DNA of 64,000 bases. Source: Nitrospirota bacterium. Lineage in GTDB: Bacteria; JACPQY01. The notes beneath the pieces are model-generated. The model made no database searches. It was not told the DNA's origin and saw only the letters and a list, made by a program, of their open reading frames with translations. Where the stretch lies: positions 1-64,000 of the forward strand of contig JACPAV010000005.1 of NCBI GenBank assembly GCA_016180645.1. Reading direction: 5' to 3'. The first letter of the stretch is position 1; each line of letters opens with the position of its first letter. Positions 46,353 to 55,432 of this stretch are shown here, one piece after another. The position numbers were made by a program, and so were the translations under genes.

Positions 46353-47891
46353 ATGCGTCTCCTCACGCTCATTCCGCCGCAGCCGCGCTCGCTGCCGGCC
46401 TCCTGGTTCCTGCGAGAAGAGAGGCACGCGGCCAAGGACAACACACCCATGCCCCCCTACATGGCGCCCTCGATCCTCGGCATGGTCCGCAGCCGCTTTC
46501 CAGAGATCGAACTCCCCGTCATGGACTGCATGGTGGGCGACCCTGCGCCGGGCGAGATCCGACAACAAGTCCATGCTCTCAAGCCCGACCTCGTCCTCGC
46601 CATCCTCGCCGCGAATCACCTCTCCGAAGCCGAAGAAAGGCAATGCGCGGAGCTTCCATACCCCACCATCACGATCGTCACTCCGGCCGGCGCGGATCCC
46701 CGCGAGTATGTCCCGCTGTACGGCCTGAACTCCCGCTACTTTGTCCACACGGACGAGGTGGAAACGGCGGTCGCCGAGGGGCTCCGCGAATGGCTCCAGT
46801 CCGGCGATATTCGCCGGACGCCCGGGTTCGTCGTCCGTGAGAACGGCGGACTCCACTTCACCGGCCCCATGCCGCACACAGACATGAGCGCCTACCCCCT
46901 CCCGGCGTTCGATCTCTTTCCGCAGGAGCGATACCGCGCCCTCCAGGATCAAGTCACCTTCCATCGTCCGCAGTACGCCGCCAGTGCCCTGATCAACACC
47001 ATGAAGGGCTGCCCTTTCACGTGCGCTTTTTGCGTCGTCGGGGCGCCGGAAAGCAAGCCACGCGTGAAAAACGCCGATCAGATCGTCGGCGAAATCCGTG
47101 TTCTTCACGACCGGTTCGGCTGGAGGCGTTTTGTGTTCATGGACTCCGAGTTTGCCGCGAAAACGCGCGTGGCGAAGGACGTCTGTCGCGGGATCATCGC
47201 CTCCGACCTGCGCGTATCGTTCGACATCAAGAACCGCATCGAAATGTGGGACGACGAATACCTGGCCCTTCTGAAGCAGGCCGGCTGCGAGGCCATCCAC
47301 TACGGGATCGAGACGGCTGATCCAAAACTTCAGAAGGTCATCACCAAGCACCTGGATCTGGATCGCGCGCGCAAGGCCATCGCCGCCACGAAGGCCCACG
47401 GGATTAAAGTCCACCTCTACATGATGATGGGGATACCCGGTGAAGACCGTGAGTCACTGGCGCTAAACGCCCAGTTCGTTGCGGACACAAAGCCGGACGG
47501 CATCGCCTGGGGTTTCCTGTTTCCGGAAGTCGGAAGCCCTCTCCATGCGCGGCTCCGGGACGAGAAGAAACTGACCGTGGCCGATTGGGCGGAGTACCGC
47601 CGATTCGACCGACTGACCTTCAAGCACGACACCTACCGCAACATCGACGATCTCCGAAAGGCAGAGCTGTGGATGATGTGCCGGTACCGGAAGGCCCTTT
47701 CGTATGATCCGGCACTCCCTGCTCGATCGCGCCTGGCCTATTTTCTCTACTCCCTTCTGGGCAGCATGTACTACGTTTGTTGGGACACCATCAACAGATA
47801 TCCATCGCTCGCCGGATTCAAGGACCGACTCAAACACCGGTTTCTCAGGGGAGTCCGCAGAGCCCTGCCGGGACATGCCGAGCCGCTGTGA
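46353..47891 (+). CDS. B12-binding radical SAM protein B
   Basis: 512 residues, two bases after protein A. Same order of domains: MRLLTLIPPQPRSLPASWFL, HALKPDLVLAILAANHLSEA, then CPFTCAFC and YGIETADPKLQKVITKHLD. Sequence is clearly different from protein A, so the two probably act on different steps. The stop overlaps the GTG of the next gene. Confidence 0.9.
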   Translation: MRLLTLIPPQPRSLPASWFLREERHAAKDNTPMPPYMAPSILGMVRSRFPEIELPVMDCMVGDPAPGEIRQQVHALKPDLVLAILAANHLSEAEERQCAELPYPTITIVTPAGADPREYVPLYGLNSRYFVHTDEVETAVAEGLREWLQSGDIRRTPGFVVRENGGLHFTGPMPHTDMSAYPLPAFDLFPQERYRALQDQVTFHRPQYAASALINTMKGCPFTCAFCVVGAPESKPRVKNADQIVGEIRVLHDRFGWRRFVFMDSEFAAKTRVAKDVCRGIIASDLRVSFDIKNRIEMWDDEYLALLKQAGCEAIHYGIETADPKLQKVITKHLDLDRARKAIAATKAHGIKVHLYMMMGIPGEDRESLALNAQFVADTKPDGIAWGFLFPEVGSPLHARLRDEKKLTVADWAEYRRFDRLTFKHDTYRNIDDLRKAELWMMCRYRKALSYDPALPARSRLAYFLYSLLGSMYYVCWDTINRYPSLAGFKDRLKHRFLRGVRRALPGHAEPL

Positions 47892-49432
47892 ATTTGGCCG
47901 TCGCCCTGGTCATTCTTGCGGCGTTCGTTCTCCGAATCGTTCCGAGGATGGTCCGCCCCTACGCCGTACCATCGGACACGTACTACCATCTGTCCGCTGC
48001 GGAGGGGATCCGCCGGAATCGCTTCAGAATTCCGCGGTTCCTGCCCGGATACGGACTGCGCACGCCCTTCGACTATCCCCCGCTTTTCCACTATCTCCTG
48101 GCCTGCCTGCCCAAATCGCTCCGGGAAAAAAGCGAACGGTACTGGGGTCCGTGCATCGACACCTTTCGCATACCGCTCCTCTATTTCGGAACGGAATGGG
48201 CAGCGCCCGGCTGGCTTTCTCCGCGTGATCGCTTCTGGCTGGCCATTCTCATCGCGACGAGCCCCGCCCTCCTTCAAGTAGGGACCGGACCCCGCGCCTA
48301 CCAAGCCACGCCGCGCACGCTCGCCGAATTGCTGTTCGACGCCACACTCCTGACCGCACTGTGGTCGCTGCACCAGACCTCACCCTTCGCCGCGATCCTC
48401 CCCGCGATCTCGGGTGGCCTTCTTCTCCTCACCTCGAAGTTTTCCCTCCAGATTCTTCTCCCGGTATCCGTGGCCGCAGGCCTGGCAGGTCATTCGCCCG
48501 GACTGGCGGCGCTCCCTCTCACGGCGGCGATGGCCGCCACATTACTCTCACGAGGCTACTACCTCAGAGTCCTCCGGGGTCAGGTGGGACACCTCTATTT
48601 CTTCAAGACGGTCACCTCCAGAAAGTATCCGGGTGTCTTCGAAAAGAATCGTCTACAGGACCTGCTGCATCTCCCGACTCTTTTCAGAAACAGCCCCGGT
48701 AAGGCCGCCCGGGTGGTTTTTCAAACCAATTCCTACTTGATCGCAGCAATCCGGCACCCCGCCCTCTGGATGCTCCCGATCCTTCTCCTCGGGGGAACAT
48801 CCCTCCAATCGGCCCCTTCCGCCCAACTGTTCGTCGCCGTCACCCTCGGCGCTCTGGCGGCTTTTCTCCTGACGTCGCTCCGTCCGTTCCTATTCCTCGG
48901 CGAGCCGGAACGGTATCTCGATCACGCGGCGCTGGGGCCGCTGGCCCTGGTTGTCTCTCTAACCCCTTCAACCCGCATCGTAGGTCTCATCCTGGGGTAC
49001 CAGCTCCTAATCTACGCGGCCTACTTCTTCCTCTTCTTGAAGTTGTTTCCCGACCAGCCCGAACAGCGTCAGGCCAGAGCGGAAGCGGCCGCCTTTCTCC
49101 GAAACCACCGGGAGCCCCTTCGAATCCTTTCCATCGGACCCACCTACGAACTCGCCTATACATGCGGTCATGAGATCCTTTTCCCAAGCGGCAACTACTC
49201 CGCCGCCTATATGACGAAAACGGAATTCGACTCTCTCTACGTTCTCTACGGTTACCCCCCGCAGGACTGGCGGTCACTCATGAGACGGTACAAGCTGAAT
49301 GCCGTCTATGCCTCCAAGTCCACCCTGCAACATGCCGGGAGCATCGGTATCCGGTACGATTTTGTCGGCGTTCGACCCGCGTATGAGAACGACCAGGCGC
49401 TCATCTTTCTGAATCCCGGGAACGGCGCCTGA
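47888..49432 (+). CDS. GT-C-fold membrane glycosyltransferase-like protein 1
   Basis: 514 residues with a GTG start. About ten membrane segments. After the first helix comes PSDTYYHLSAAEGI, resembling the acidic loop of STT3/GT-C enzymes, and later DYPPLFHYL. C-terminal part is a soluble domain (RAEAAAFLRNHREP). Likely uses a polyprenyl-phosphate sugar donor on the periplasmic side, which is inferred from the fold. Confidence 0.7.
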   Translation: MNLAVALVILAAFVLRIVPRMVRPYAVPSDTYYHLSAAEGIRRNRFRIPRFLPGYGLRTPFDYPPLFHYLLACLPKSLREKSERYWGPCIDTFRIPLLYFGTEWAAPGWLSPRDRFWLAILIATSPALLQVGTGPRAYQATPRTLAELLFDATLLTALWSLHQTSPFAAILPAISGGLLLLTSKFSLQILLPVSVAAGLAGHSPGLAALPLTAAMAATLLSRGYYLRVLRGQVGHLYFFKTVTSRKYPGVFEKNRLQDLLHLPTLFRNSPGKAARVVFQTNSYLIAAIRHPALWMLPILLLGGTSLQSAPSAQLFVAVTLGALAAFLLTSLRPFLFLGEPERYLDHAALGPLALVVSLTPSTRIVGLILGYQLLIYAAYFFLFLKLFPDQPEQRQARAEAAAFLRNHREPLRILSIGPTYELAYTCGHEILFPSGNYSAAYMTKTEFDSLYVLYGYPPQDWRSLMRRYKLNAVYASKSTLQHAGSIGIRYDFVGVRPAYENDQALIFLNPGNGA

Positions 49433-51105
49433 TGAACCGCAATTCACTGGCCGCCCTCGGCACGGCTTTCCTGTTTTTGCTCCCCCGGTGGTTGGGTCTG
49501 GGCCAATCCTACTACCAGGACGACGCAAAGATCCCCTTGATTGTTGATCCCGCCTTCGGGCGACAGGGGGCGAATCCCCATCCGCCGCTCGGCGAGGCGC
49601 TTCAGGCCGGATTCGGAGCCATCGCCGGCTACGATCATCTCCGTTGGCTCCCGTTCCTGTTCAGCGCGGGCAACCTTCTTCTGGTGTACCGACTCGCGCG
49701 AACGTGGGCCGGTCCAGCCGCGGCAGGATGGGCGGCGTTTGTTCTCGCGGCGACCTTCTATTCGATCCTCGGGTCCACCATGCTCGACGTGGACGGCGCC
49801 ATCATGCCGTTTTTCGGCCTTCTTGCCATGCTGTCTTACTCCAAGGGCCGCGATACATCGGCTCGCACACTCTGGCGATCCCAGATTCCCACGGCGCTGG
49901 CCTGCGCCGCCGGACTGCTCCTTAAGTTTATCTTTCTCCTCGTTCCCGCGGCCCTGGTCCTTGACGCCTTCTTGAGCCGGCCTAAGCTGAACCGGGATCG
50001 GCTCCAATCGTTTCTTCTGCCGGTTGTCGTGGGCACCGTGGCGTTCGGCGCCGGGCTGGCCCTCCTGAGGCTGCTCTATGGAGGCTCGGACGTCACACAC
50101 GCCATCGAGTTCGCAAGTGGGTTCGAATTCTTCAGGTTCGACCGGATCTCGGTCGCTCACAAGGCCTTCGAGTTCATCAAGTGTCTCCTCTATGCCTCAC
50201 CTTGGGTTTTGATCTGTCTCCCGGCGCTTCGACCACTCTGGAGAACCGCGCGTCCGGCGTTCCTCTTCATTTTGCTCTACGTCCTGGTCCATGCGGTTGT
50301 GCTGAGGCTTGAGGGAAGAGCGATCGATCGATACTTCGGAATGACCGTGCCTTTCGCCGCTGTCCTGACGGGCATCGCCGCATCGAACCTCCTGCCCGCA
50401 CCGCGTTCATGGACGCGAAAGACGGCCGCCGGGCTCTTAGTCCCCGCGGCACTGGCCATTCTGCCGCTGATCTTCCTGATCCCTGCCGGTCGGATCATCC
50501 CACTCTACCCGAAGACCGGATTCGTATCGGCCCTTGCCCGAGGCGACTGGACGACACTGATCCCATTCCGCGGTGGAAACGGCCCCGCGGGATTCTACAT
50601 TCCGATGGGATTCGCCGTCATTTCCTGGCTCCTGGCGTCACTGTCGCTTGCGGTTTTGGTCCTCAGCCGTGGTAGCCGAATCAGAATCACATGCCTTCTG
50701 ATCCTCGTTTTCCTCGGGTTCTCATACAATGCCGTATTTGCCGAAGAGTTTGCGCTGGGTCTCCGCTATGGCAATCCTAGCCGGCTCGCGAATCGCGTTC
50801 TGGGAGAGGTCACATCGATGCGGAATGTTCCCCGCGTTATCACCTACGATGACATTGGCCTGTACGAACTGTCGGTGTCCCGCCAATATGCCGGGCGCTT
50901 CTATGGCGTTCCTGAATACTGGGAATCCAATCGAAAAAAGCTGGCGGCGGCACGGGACGCTCGCATCCTCGTCGTCCACTTTCCCATCCTCGATCCCCAT
51001 GGCCCATACTGGCGATACTTGTCCGGATGCCTGCGACTTCGAGAATGGCGCCACCGGCGGATGGAAGCGTTTCTCGCCGACTGCTCCGGCGCCGCCCTAC
51101 CGTAG
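49432..51105 (+). CDS. GT39/ArnT-like membrane glycosyltransferase 2
   Basis: 557 residues, its ATG sharing one base with the previous stop. YYQDDAKIPLI near residue 25 carries the acidic motif expected in the first periplasmic loop, followed by NPHPPLGEAL and MLDVDGAIMPFFGLLAM, as in dolichyl/undecaprenyl-phosphate-dependent GT39 proteins. About 11-12 membrane segments. Last gene of the operon; its end overlaps the convergent GT4 gene by nine bases. Confidence 0.85.
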   Translation: MNRNSLAALGTAFLFLLPRWLGLGQSYYQDDAKIPLIVDPAFGRQGANPHPPLGEALQAGFGAIAGYDHLRWLPFLFSAGNLLLVYRLARTWAGPAAAGWAAFVLAATFYSILGSTMLDVDGAIMPFFGLLAMLSYSKGRDTSARTLWRSQIPTALACAAGLLLKFIFLLVPAALVLDAFLSRPKLNRDRLQSFLLPVVVGTVAFGAGLALLRLLYGGSDVTHAIEFASGFEFFRFDRISVAHKAFEFIKCLLYASPWVLICLPALRPLWRTARPAFLFILLYVLVHAVVLRLEGRAIDRYFGMTVPFAAVLTGIAASNLLPAPRSWTRKTAAGLLVPAALAILPLIFLIPAGRIIPLYPKTGFVSALARGDWTTLIPFRGGNGPAGFYIPMGFAVISWLLASLSLAVLVLSRGSRIRITCLLILVFLGFSYNAVFAEEFALGLRYGNPSRLANRVLGEVTSMRNVPRVITYDDIGLYELSVSRQYAGRFYGVPEYWESNRKKLAAARDARILVVHFPILDPHGPYWRYLSGCLRLREWRHRRMEAFLADCSGAALP

Positions 51106-52215
51106 ACCCTCGACCAGCGAAAGAAGACTCCCTGCCACGGCGCGGACATGGTGGGGTCGGGCGGCCGCCCTCGCGAGGCGCGCAAATCTTCGGACCTCAT
51201 GGTCGTCCGTCAGCAGCCTGACGACCCCATCCGCAAAACGCCCCACGTCACCCGGGGGCACGCAGAACGGAGCCAACGGACCTTCAAACAGATCCCCCGT
51301 GCCCCCCGCGCTCGTAGCGACAACGGGCAGGCCCATGGCAAAAGCTTCCAGGACGTTCCGGGGAACCCCCGCCCTGAGCGAGGGGACGACGAGCACATCG
51401 GACGCCGCAAACCAATTCTTCATCTCCGAATGCGCAACCCATCCCCGGAAGTCCATGACATTCCTCACGCCCAGCCTCGTCGCCTCAGATTCCACGGGCT
51501 TCCGCGCGGGACCATCTCCGGCCACGATCCAGCGGACCCCGGCAACGCGCCGCCCCACCCGCCGAACCAATTCGGGAAGGAGCATGCACCCCCGATCGAC
51601 AGACAATCGATGAGCAAACAGGACCCATCTCCTCCTCACCGGCAGCCGCAGTTTGCTCTGGAGCTCCGACTTCGGGCCTTTCACGGCACCCCAGGGATCC
51701 ACCCATGAGGGCAACACGGTCACCCGCTCCTCCTTCAGTCCGAACCGGGCTACGTACTCCCTGCGCAACGTTGCCGTGCCCGTGAGAACCAGGTCCGCGG
51801 ATCGGAGCGCGCCGCGGAGGATCCACCCGCTCCCCCACGGGTCCTCTCTGGCGTAGAGCCAGGGTTCCCCACAATGCCAATACAGTGCTTTCCCCCCCCA
51901 GCGCCGCGTCACCCATCGCGCCGCAAACAGTCCCAAGTAAGAGTAATGCACGAAGAAGGTTTCACAGCCCTCCTTCCGGGCCCGCCGGAGCTGGGCCACC
52001 GCGCGCATCCAACCCCCCGGCGCGCTCAAGGTCCTCCCCCATCGGCCGGATGCGGCTTCCGGGGCCGCAGACAGGCTGATCAGAACAGCGCCTCCCCTCT
52101 GCCGCCGATTCAATTCGCGCACAAGAGCACCCACGTGATCGAAGTGATCGTGGCCCCGAGGATTCTTGTGAGGCAGCACGAAACATATCCTGGGGAGGTC
52201 GGTTTTGGATTTCAC
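51097..52215 (-). CDS. Glycosyltransferase family 4
   Basis: 372 residues. GT-B fold: N-terminal ICFVLPHKNPRGHDHFDHV, C-terminal nucleotide-sugar site PRNVLEAFAMGLPVVATSAGG and WIVAGDGPARK. The first Glu of the usual E-x7-E motif seems replaced. Cytoplasmic sugar transfer onto a lipid carrier is likely. Divergent from the methyltransferase at 52243. Confidence 0.88.
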   Translation of the reverse strand: MKSKTDLPRICFVLPHKNPRGHDHFDHVGALVRELNRRQRGGAVLISLSAAPEAASGRWGRTLSAPGGWMRAVAQLRRARKEGCETFFVHYSYLGLFAARWVTRRWGGKALYWHCGEPWLYAREDPWGSGWILRGALRSADLVLTGTATLRREYVARFGLKEERVTVLPSWVDPWGAVKGPKSELQSKLRLPVRRRWVLFAHRLSVDRGCMLLPELVRRVGRRVAGVRWIVAGDGPARKPVESEATRLGVRNVMDFRGWVAHSEMKNWFAASDVLVVPSLRAGVPRNVLEAFAMGLPVVATSAGGTGDLFEGPLAPFCVPPGDVGRFADGVVRLLTDDHEVRRFARLARAAARPHHVRAVAGSLLSLVEGLR

Positions 52216-52242
52216 GGCCCGGCAGTGCTACAGTGTATCAGA

Positions 52243-52884
52243 GTGACAGCGGGCCACCAGCTCCATATCCTCAACCCGCGCCAGCGCGAGTTGCTCGAAC
52301 ACTTCCAACCCTACCTGCGGGGTCGTATCCTCGATATCGGTTGTCGTGACTTGAATCTTGCACGACACCTTCCATCCGGCTGCGTCTACGTGGGCATGGA
52401 TACCGGTTCGGGAGGGACCGTCCGGGCCACGGGGGAAGGCCCTTTCCTTCCCTTCAAGGATCGCGCCGTGGACGTCACACTGGCCATCGCCGTTCTTGAA
52501 CACGTGGATGACCCCTATCGACTCTTCGGCGAACTCGCTCGCATCACACGGCGCACCATCCTCATCAATCTACCCAATCTCTACGAACTGTCGTATCGTA
52601 TTCGATACCTCCTCGGACTATCGCCCAACGGCAAATACGGCCTACCACCCGACCCCCCCGCTGACCGCCACAAGTGGTTGCTCAGTCACACCGAGGCCGC
52701 TCGGTTTGTGCAGGCCGCCGCCGACCGACACGCCCTGACGATCACCCGGTCGTTCCCCTCGTTCCGCCGATATTTTCGTCTCTTTGAACGCCTCTCCCTC
52801 CGGTGGCCGAACGCCACGGTCTGGGAATCCTGGTGGGTTCTGGAGCGGTCCTCAGCCAAGCCTAAACCGATCCCGATCCGCTAG
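52243..52884 (+). CDS. SAM-dependent methyltransferase (Methyltransf_11 type)
   Basis: 213 residues from GTG 52243. SAM motif RILDIGCRDLNLARHL, acidic loop VGMDTGSGG, then VDVTLAIAVLEHVDDPYRLF. The usual DxGxG reads DIGCRDL, a mild deviation. A longer frame upstream is antisense to the GT4 gene and lacks homology-like features. Its stop codon lies within the terminal repeat of the element at 52881-53023. Confidence 0.82.
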   Translation: MTAGHQLHILNPRQRELLEHFQPYLRGRILDIGCRDLNLARHLPSGCVYVGMDTGSGGTVRATGEGPFLPFKDRAVDVTLAIAVLEHVDDPYRLFGELARITRRTILINLPNLYELSYRIRYLLGLSPNGKYGLPPDPPADRHKWLLSHTEAARFVQAAADRHALTITRSFPSFRRYFRLFERLSLRWPNATVWESWWVLERSSAKPKPIPIR

Positions 52885-53023
52885 GAGCGTGTTGGGATAG
52901 CTCAAATACCCTGAGTCAATCGAAGGGCTCACCACGAACGGTACTTTGAATCGAATCAATATATGCCGCTCGCCCTGAGCGCCGTCGAAGGGTGGAAACG
53001 GAACTATCCCAACACACTCCTAG
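52881..53023. mobile_element. 143-bp MITE-like element with CTAG ends
   Basis: GAGCGTGTTGGGATAG and the inverted copy CTATCCCAACACACTC (15 of 16 match) are flanked by CTAG on each side, which fits a YTAR 4-bp target duplication as known for the IS5 group. No transposase inside. The interior holds two hairpin units of the TTCGAC...GCTCA type, also seen at 20494-20567. The left CTAG supplies the TAG stop of the methyltransferase. Confidence 0.75.
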
Positions 53024-53248
53024 GTGATATCCCGCACATAGCGGGCCACAATCGCCGGGATCCATCCCGATGATCCTCGGCACGACTACCCAACATGTCA
53101 CCCAAGATTCTCGGTCTCCCGTTGTCAATCGAAGCGCACGGTCTGAGATGGAGTCCTATTGTTATGTCAACATGTTAACGCGCCCGCCTAGCACCATGGC
53201 ACAGGGTTTGCGCAAAACGCGTCCAGAGGTCAATGCTTCTCTGACTGT
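53024..53248. other. Intergenic before the CapD-like gene
   Basis: No convincing gene. GTCAACATGTTAAC (53166-53179) is a near-palindrome and could be an operator or promoter element. No clear ribosome binding site precedes the next ATG. Confidence 0.35.
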
Positions 53249-54244
53249 ATGACGGGAAACACGACTCTGAATTGGAATGGCTCCACGATCCTCATCACAG
53301 GAGGGTCCGGATCTCTCGGCAGCTTCCTGGTCGACTATCTGCTCGAGCATCGCCGGCCCAAGCAAATTCGCATTCTCTCCAACGATCCCGCGGAACAGTC
53401 GGCCCTCAGACGGAGGCTGGAAGACGATCGAGTGGCCTTCTACATTGCCGACATCCGCGAGCCCGGTTCTTTGGCGGACGCTTTGTCCGGCGTCGATTTA
53501 CTTGTCCACGCCGCGGCCCTGAAAGACGTATCGGCTTGTGAAGCCAGGCCCTTCGACGCTTCTGAAATCAACATAGCGGGATCCCAAAACGTTGCCCGCG
53601 CGTGCATCGAGGCGGACGTGAAGAGCGCCCTCCTGATTTCGACCGACAAGGCGGTCAACCCCACCACCGTCTACGGAGCAACCAAGCTCTGCGCCGAGCG
53701 GGTCTTCGTCGCCGCCAATTTCGACCGCGACCACTATCGCGCCACGCACCTTTCCGTCGTCCGTTTCGGGAACCTGGCCGGGACGAAGGGGAGCGCCATC
53801 CCCGTCCTCCTCGCCCAGCGGCGAAAAGGCACCCTCCGGCTCACCGATCCGAAAATGACGCGCTTCTGGATCTCTCTTGAACTCGCCTCTGCCTTCATCG
53901 TTCAATGTCTTGAATCCATGGAGGGCGGCGAAGTGTTCGTCCCACGCACTCAGAGTGTGCGCCTCACGGATCTGGCGGATACCATCGCTCCGGACGGCGA
54001 TGTGGCCTGGGTCGGCGCCCGGCCCGGCGAGAAGATTCATGAAGTCCTCCTCGCCGCGCAGGAGAGCACGCACGCGCTGGACCTCGGAAGCTTTTACGTC
54101 ATTCAGCCGCACAACCCTGCCTGGACGTGCGCGAACTGGAAGAAGGGACGCCCGCTCCCCAGCGGATTTTCATTCCGCTCGGACCTGAATGATCGCTGGG
54201 TGGCGGCGGAACAGATTCAGGCGGTGGTCAGCACCGTCCGCTGA
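53249..54244 (+). CDS. CapD/FlaA1-like NDP-sugar 4,6-dehydratase/epimerase
   Basis: 331 residues. NAD site LITGGSGSLGSFL, the family signature STDKAVNPTTVYGATK and the C-terminal ARPGEKIHEVLL identify the polysaccharide-biosynthesis CapD-type (PseB/FlaA1) group, which makes 4-keto-6-deoxy amino sugars. The acetyltransferase on the other strand, sharing its 3' end, is a plausible pathway partner. Confidence 0.9.
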   Translation: MTGNTTLNWNGSTILITGGSGSLGSFLVDYLLEHRRPKQIRILSNDPAEQSALRRRLEDDRVAFYIADIREPGSLADALSGVDLLVHAAALKDVSACEARPFDASEINIAGSQNVARACIEADVKSALLISTDKAVNPTTVYGATKLCAERVFVAANFDRDHYRATHLSVVRFGNLAGTKGSAIPVLLAQRRKGTLRLTDPKMTRFWISLELASAFIVQCLESMEGGEVFVPRTQSVRLTDLADTIAPDGDVAWVGARPGEKIHEVLLAAQESTHALDLGSFYVIQPHNPAWTCANWKKGRPLPSGFSFRSDLNDRWVAAEQIQAVVSTVR

Positions 54245-54782
54245 CGGGGTTCCGAACGATCCGGATGGCCCCGCTCCTCCGAGCGTAGCGCGCACCGCAC
54301 GCACACGGCTTCCCCGGTGTCATGCGCCGATTGCACCGGCACACGTAGCCCTTCCGGGTCGCTGGATTTCCAGCCACCAGCGCGTACGGCTCCACGTCCC
54401 GATGGACCACGGCGCCGGCCGCGACGAACGACCATTCACCGATCTTCACACCGCACACAATCGTGGCGTTGGCGCCGATGGTGGCCCCACGCGAAACGTG
54501 AGTCGGCAGAAACTCTTCCCGCGGAGTCTTGAATCCAGGCATGGAGCGGGGTCGTCGATCGTTCGTGAACACGGCAAAAGGCCCAAGGAACGCGCCATCC
54601 TCCACGGTCACGCCCTCCCACAGGGCGACGCCGTTCTTGACCGTGACATGATCCCCCACCACCACGCCCGACTCCACATAGCAGTGCTCTCCGATATTGC
54701 AGTCTTTCCCGATCCGGGCGCCCTTCATGACGTGGGCGAAGGCCCAGACGCGGCTTCCCGCTCCAATAGAACGGCTCTCCAC
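54228..54782 (-). CDS. Left-handed beta-helix N-acetyltransferase (WlbB/WbpD-like), short Cys cluster at the end
   Basis: 184 residues from GTG 54782; homologues begin with an IHPKAFVES-type strand, which is encoded just upstream with no ATG, so ATT at 54800 is another candidate. Hexapeptide repeats (IGKDCNIGEHCYVESGVVVG and on), LALVAGNPA-type end YALVAGNPATRKGYVC. Like UDP-2,3-diamino-glucuronate N-acetyltransferases. After the fold comes CRC...CACGARY, a possible metal knuckle. Convergent overlap of 17 bases with the CapD-like gene. Confidence 0.85.
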   Translation of the reverse strand: MESRSIGAGSRVWAFAHVMKGARIGKDCNIGEHCYVESGVVVGDHVTVKNGVALWEGVTVEDGAFLGPFAVFTNDRRPRSMPGFKTPREEFLPTHVSRGATIGANATIVCGVKIGEWSFVAAGAVVHRDVEPYALVAGNPATRKGYVCRCNRRMTPGKPCACGARYARRSGAIRIVRNPVSGRC

Positions 54783-54810
54783 GAAGGCTTTGGGATGAAT
54801 GAAAACTCGG

Positions 54811-54838
54811 GCTGACCGCTGACCGCTGATCGCTGATC
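54811..54838. repeat. Heptanucleotide tandem repeat, four units
   Basis: GCTGACC twice, GCTGATC twice, in the gap between the acetyltransferase start and the end of the peptidyl-prolyl isomerase gene. Confidence 0.8.
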
Positions 54839-54839
54839 C

Positions 54840-55421
54840 CTACTTCAGTCGGATGTCCTTGATCTTGTCCCCGCGCTGGATCGCCCTTACGATGTCCATG
54901 CCGTCCGTCACCTGCCCAAGTACGGTGTACTGGCCGTCCAAGTGGGGCTGGGGGCTGAGACAGATGTAGAATTGACTTCCGTTGGATTCCTTCTTGGGAT
55001 TCACCATGTCCGGTTGCCGGGCCATTCCCACCGTTCCCTCCACGTGCTTGTGCTGCGTTATTTCCGCGGGGATGGTGTAGAACTCCGGTTTCGCGTCGCT
55101 CTCTTTGACCGTGTTGGCGGCCTCGATCCCGTACTTCCCAGCCAGATCATAGCCCGGGCCGCCCGTACCGTCCCCACGCGGGTCCCCGCCTTGGACCACG
55201 AAACCCGGCTCCACCCGGTGGAACGTCAATCCGTCAAAGAAATCCTTCTTGACCAGGGTCCGGAAGTTGTCCGCGGTCTTCGGCGCCTCCTTGTCCGCGA
55301 GTTCAATGGTGAAGGATCCTCTTTCCAATTGGACCACGGCCTTCCTCTTCTTCGCGCACCCCGAAGCGCCCACGGCCAACAGGCCCAGCATCAATCCCGC
55401 CACCCATGTCCGATTCAGCAT
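54840..55421 (-). CDS. Lipoprotein cyclophilin-type peptidyl-prolyl isomerase
   Basis: 193 residues from ATG 55421; the ATG at 55427 directly abuts GGAGG and is less likely. Lipobox VGASGC, then FDGLTFHRVEPGFVVQGGDPRGDGTGGPGYD and GSQFYICL, the cyclophilin active site. It folds proteins in the envelope. Downstream of the sppA-ihf-like pair in the rpsA block. Confidence 0.92.
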   Translation of the reverse strand: MLNRTWVAGLMLGLLAVGASGCAKKRKAVVQLERGSFTIELADKEAPKTADNFRTLVKKDFFDGLTFHRVEPGFVVQGGDPRGDGTGGPGYDLAGKYGIEAANTVKESDAKPEFYTIPAEITQHKHVEGTVGMARQPDMVNPKKESNGSQFYICLSPQPHLDGQYTVLGQVTDGMDIVRAIQRGDKIKDIRLK

Positions 55422-55432
55422 GTTCATCCTCC

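Noticed and set aside
51874-52242. N-terminal extension of the methyltransferase frame
   Set aside because: Opposite to GT4 coding DNA; methyltransferase features begin only after GTG 52243.
53070-53252. 60-codon ORF before the CapD-like gene
   Set aside because: No ribosome binding site, no homology-like features, overlaps the likely control region.
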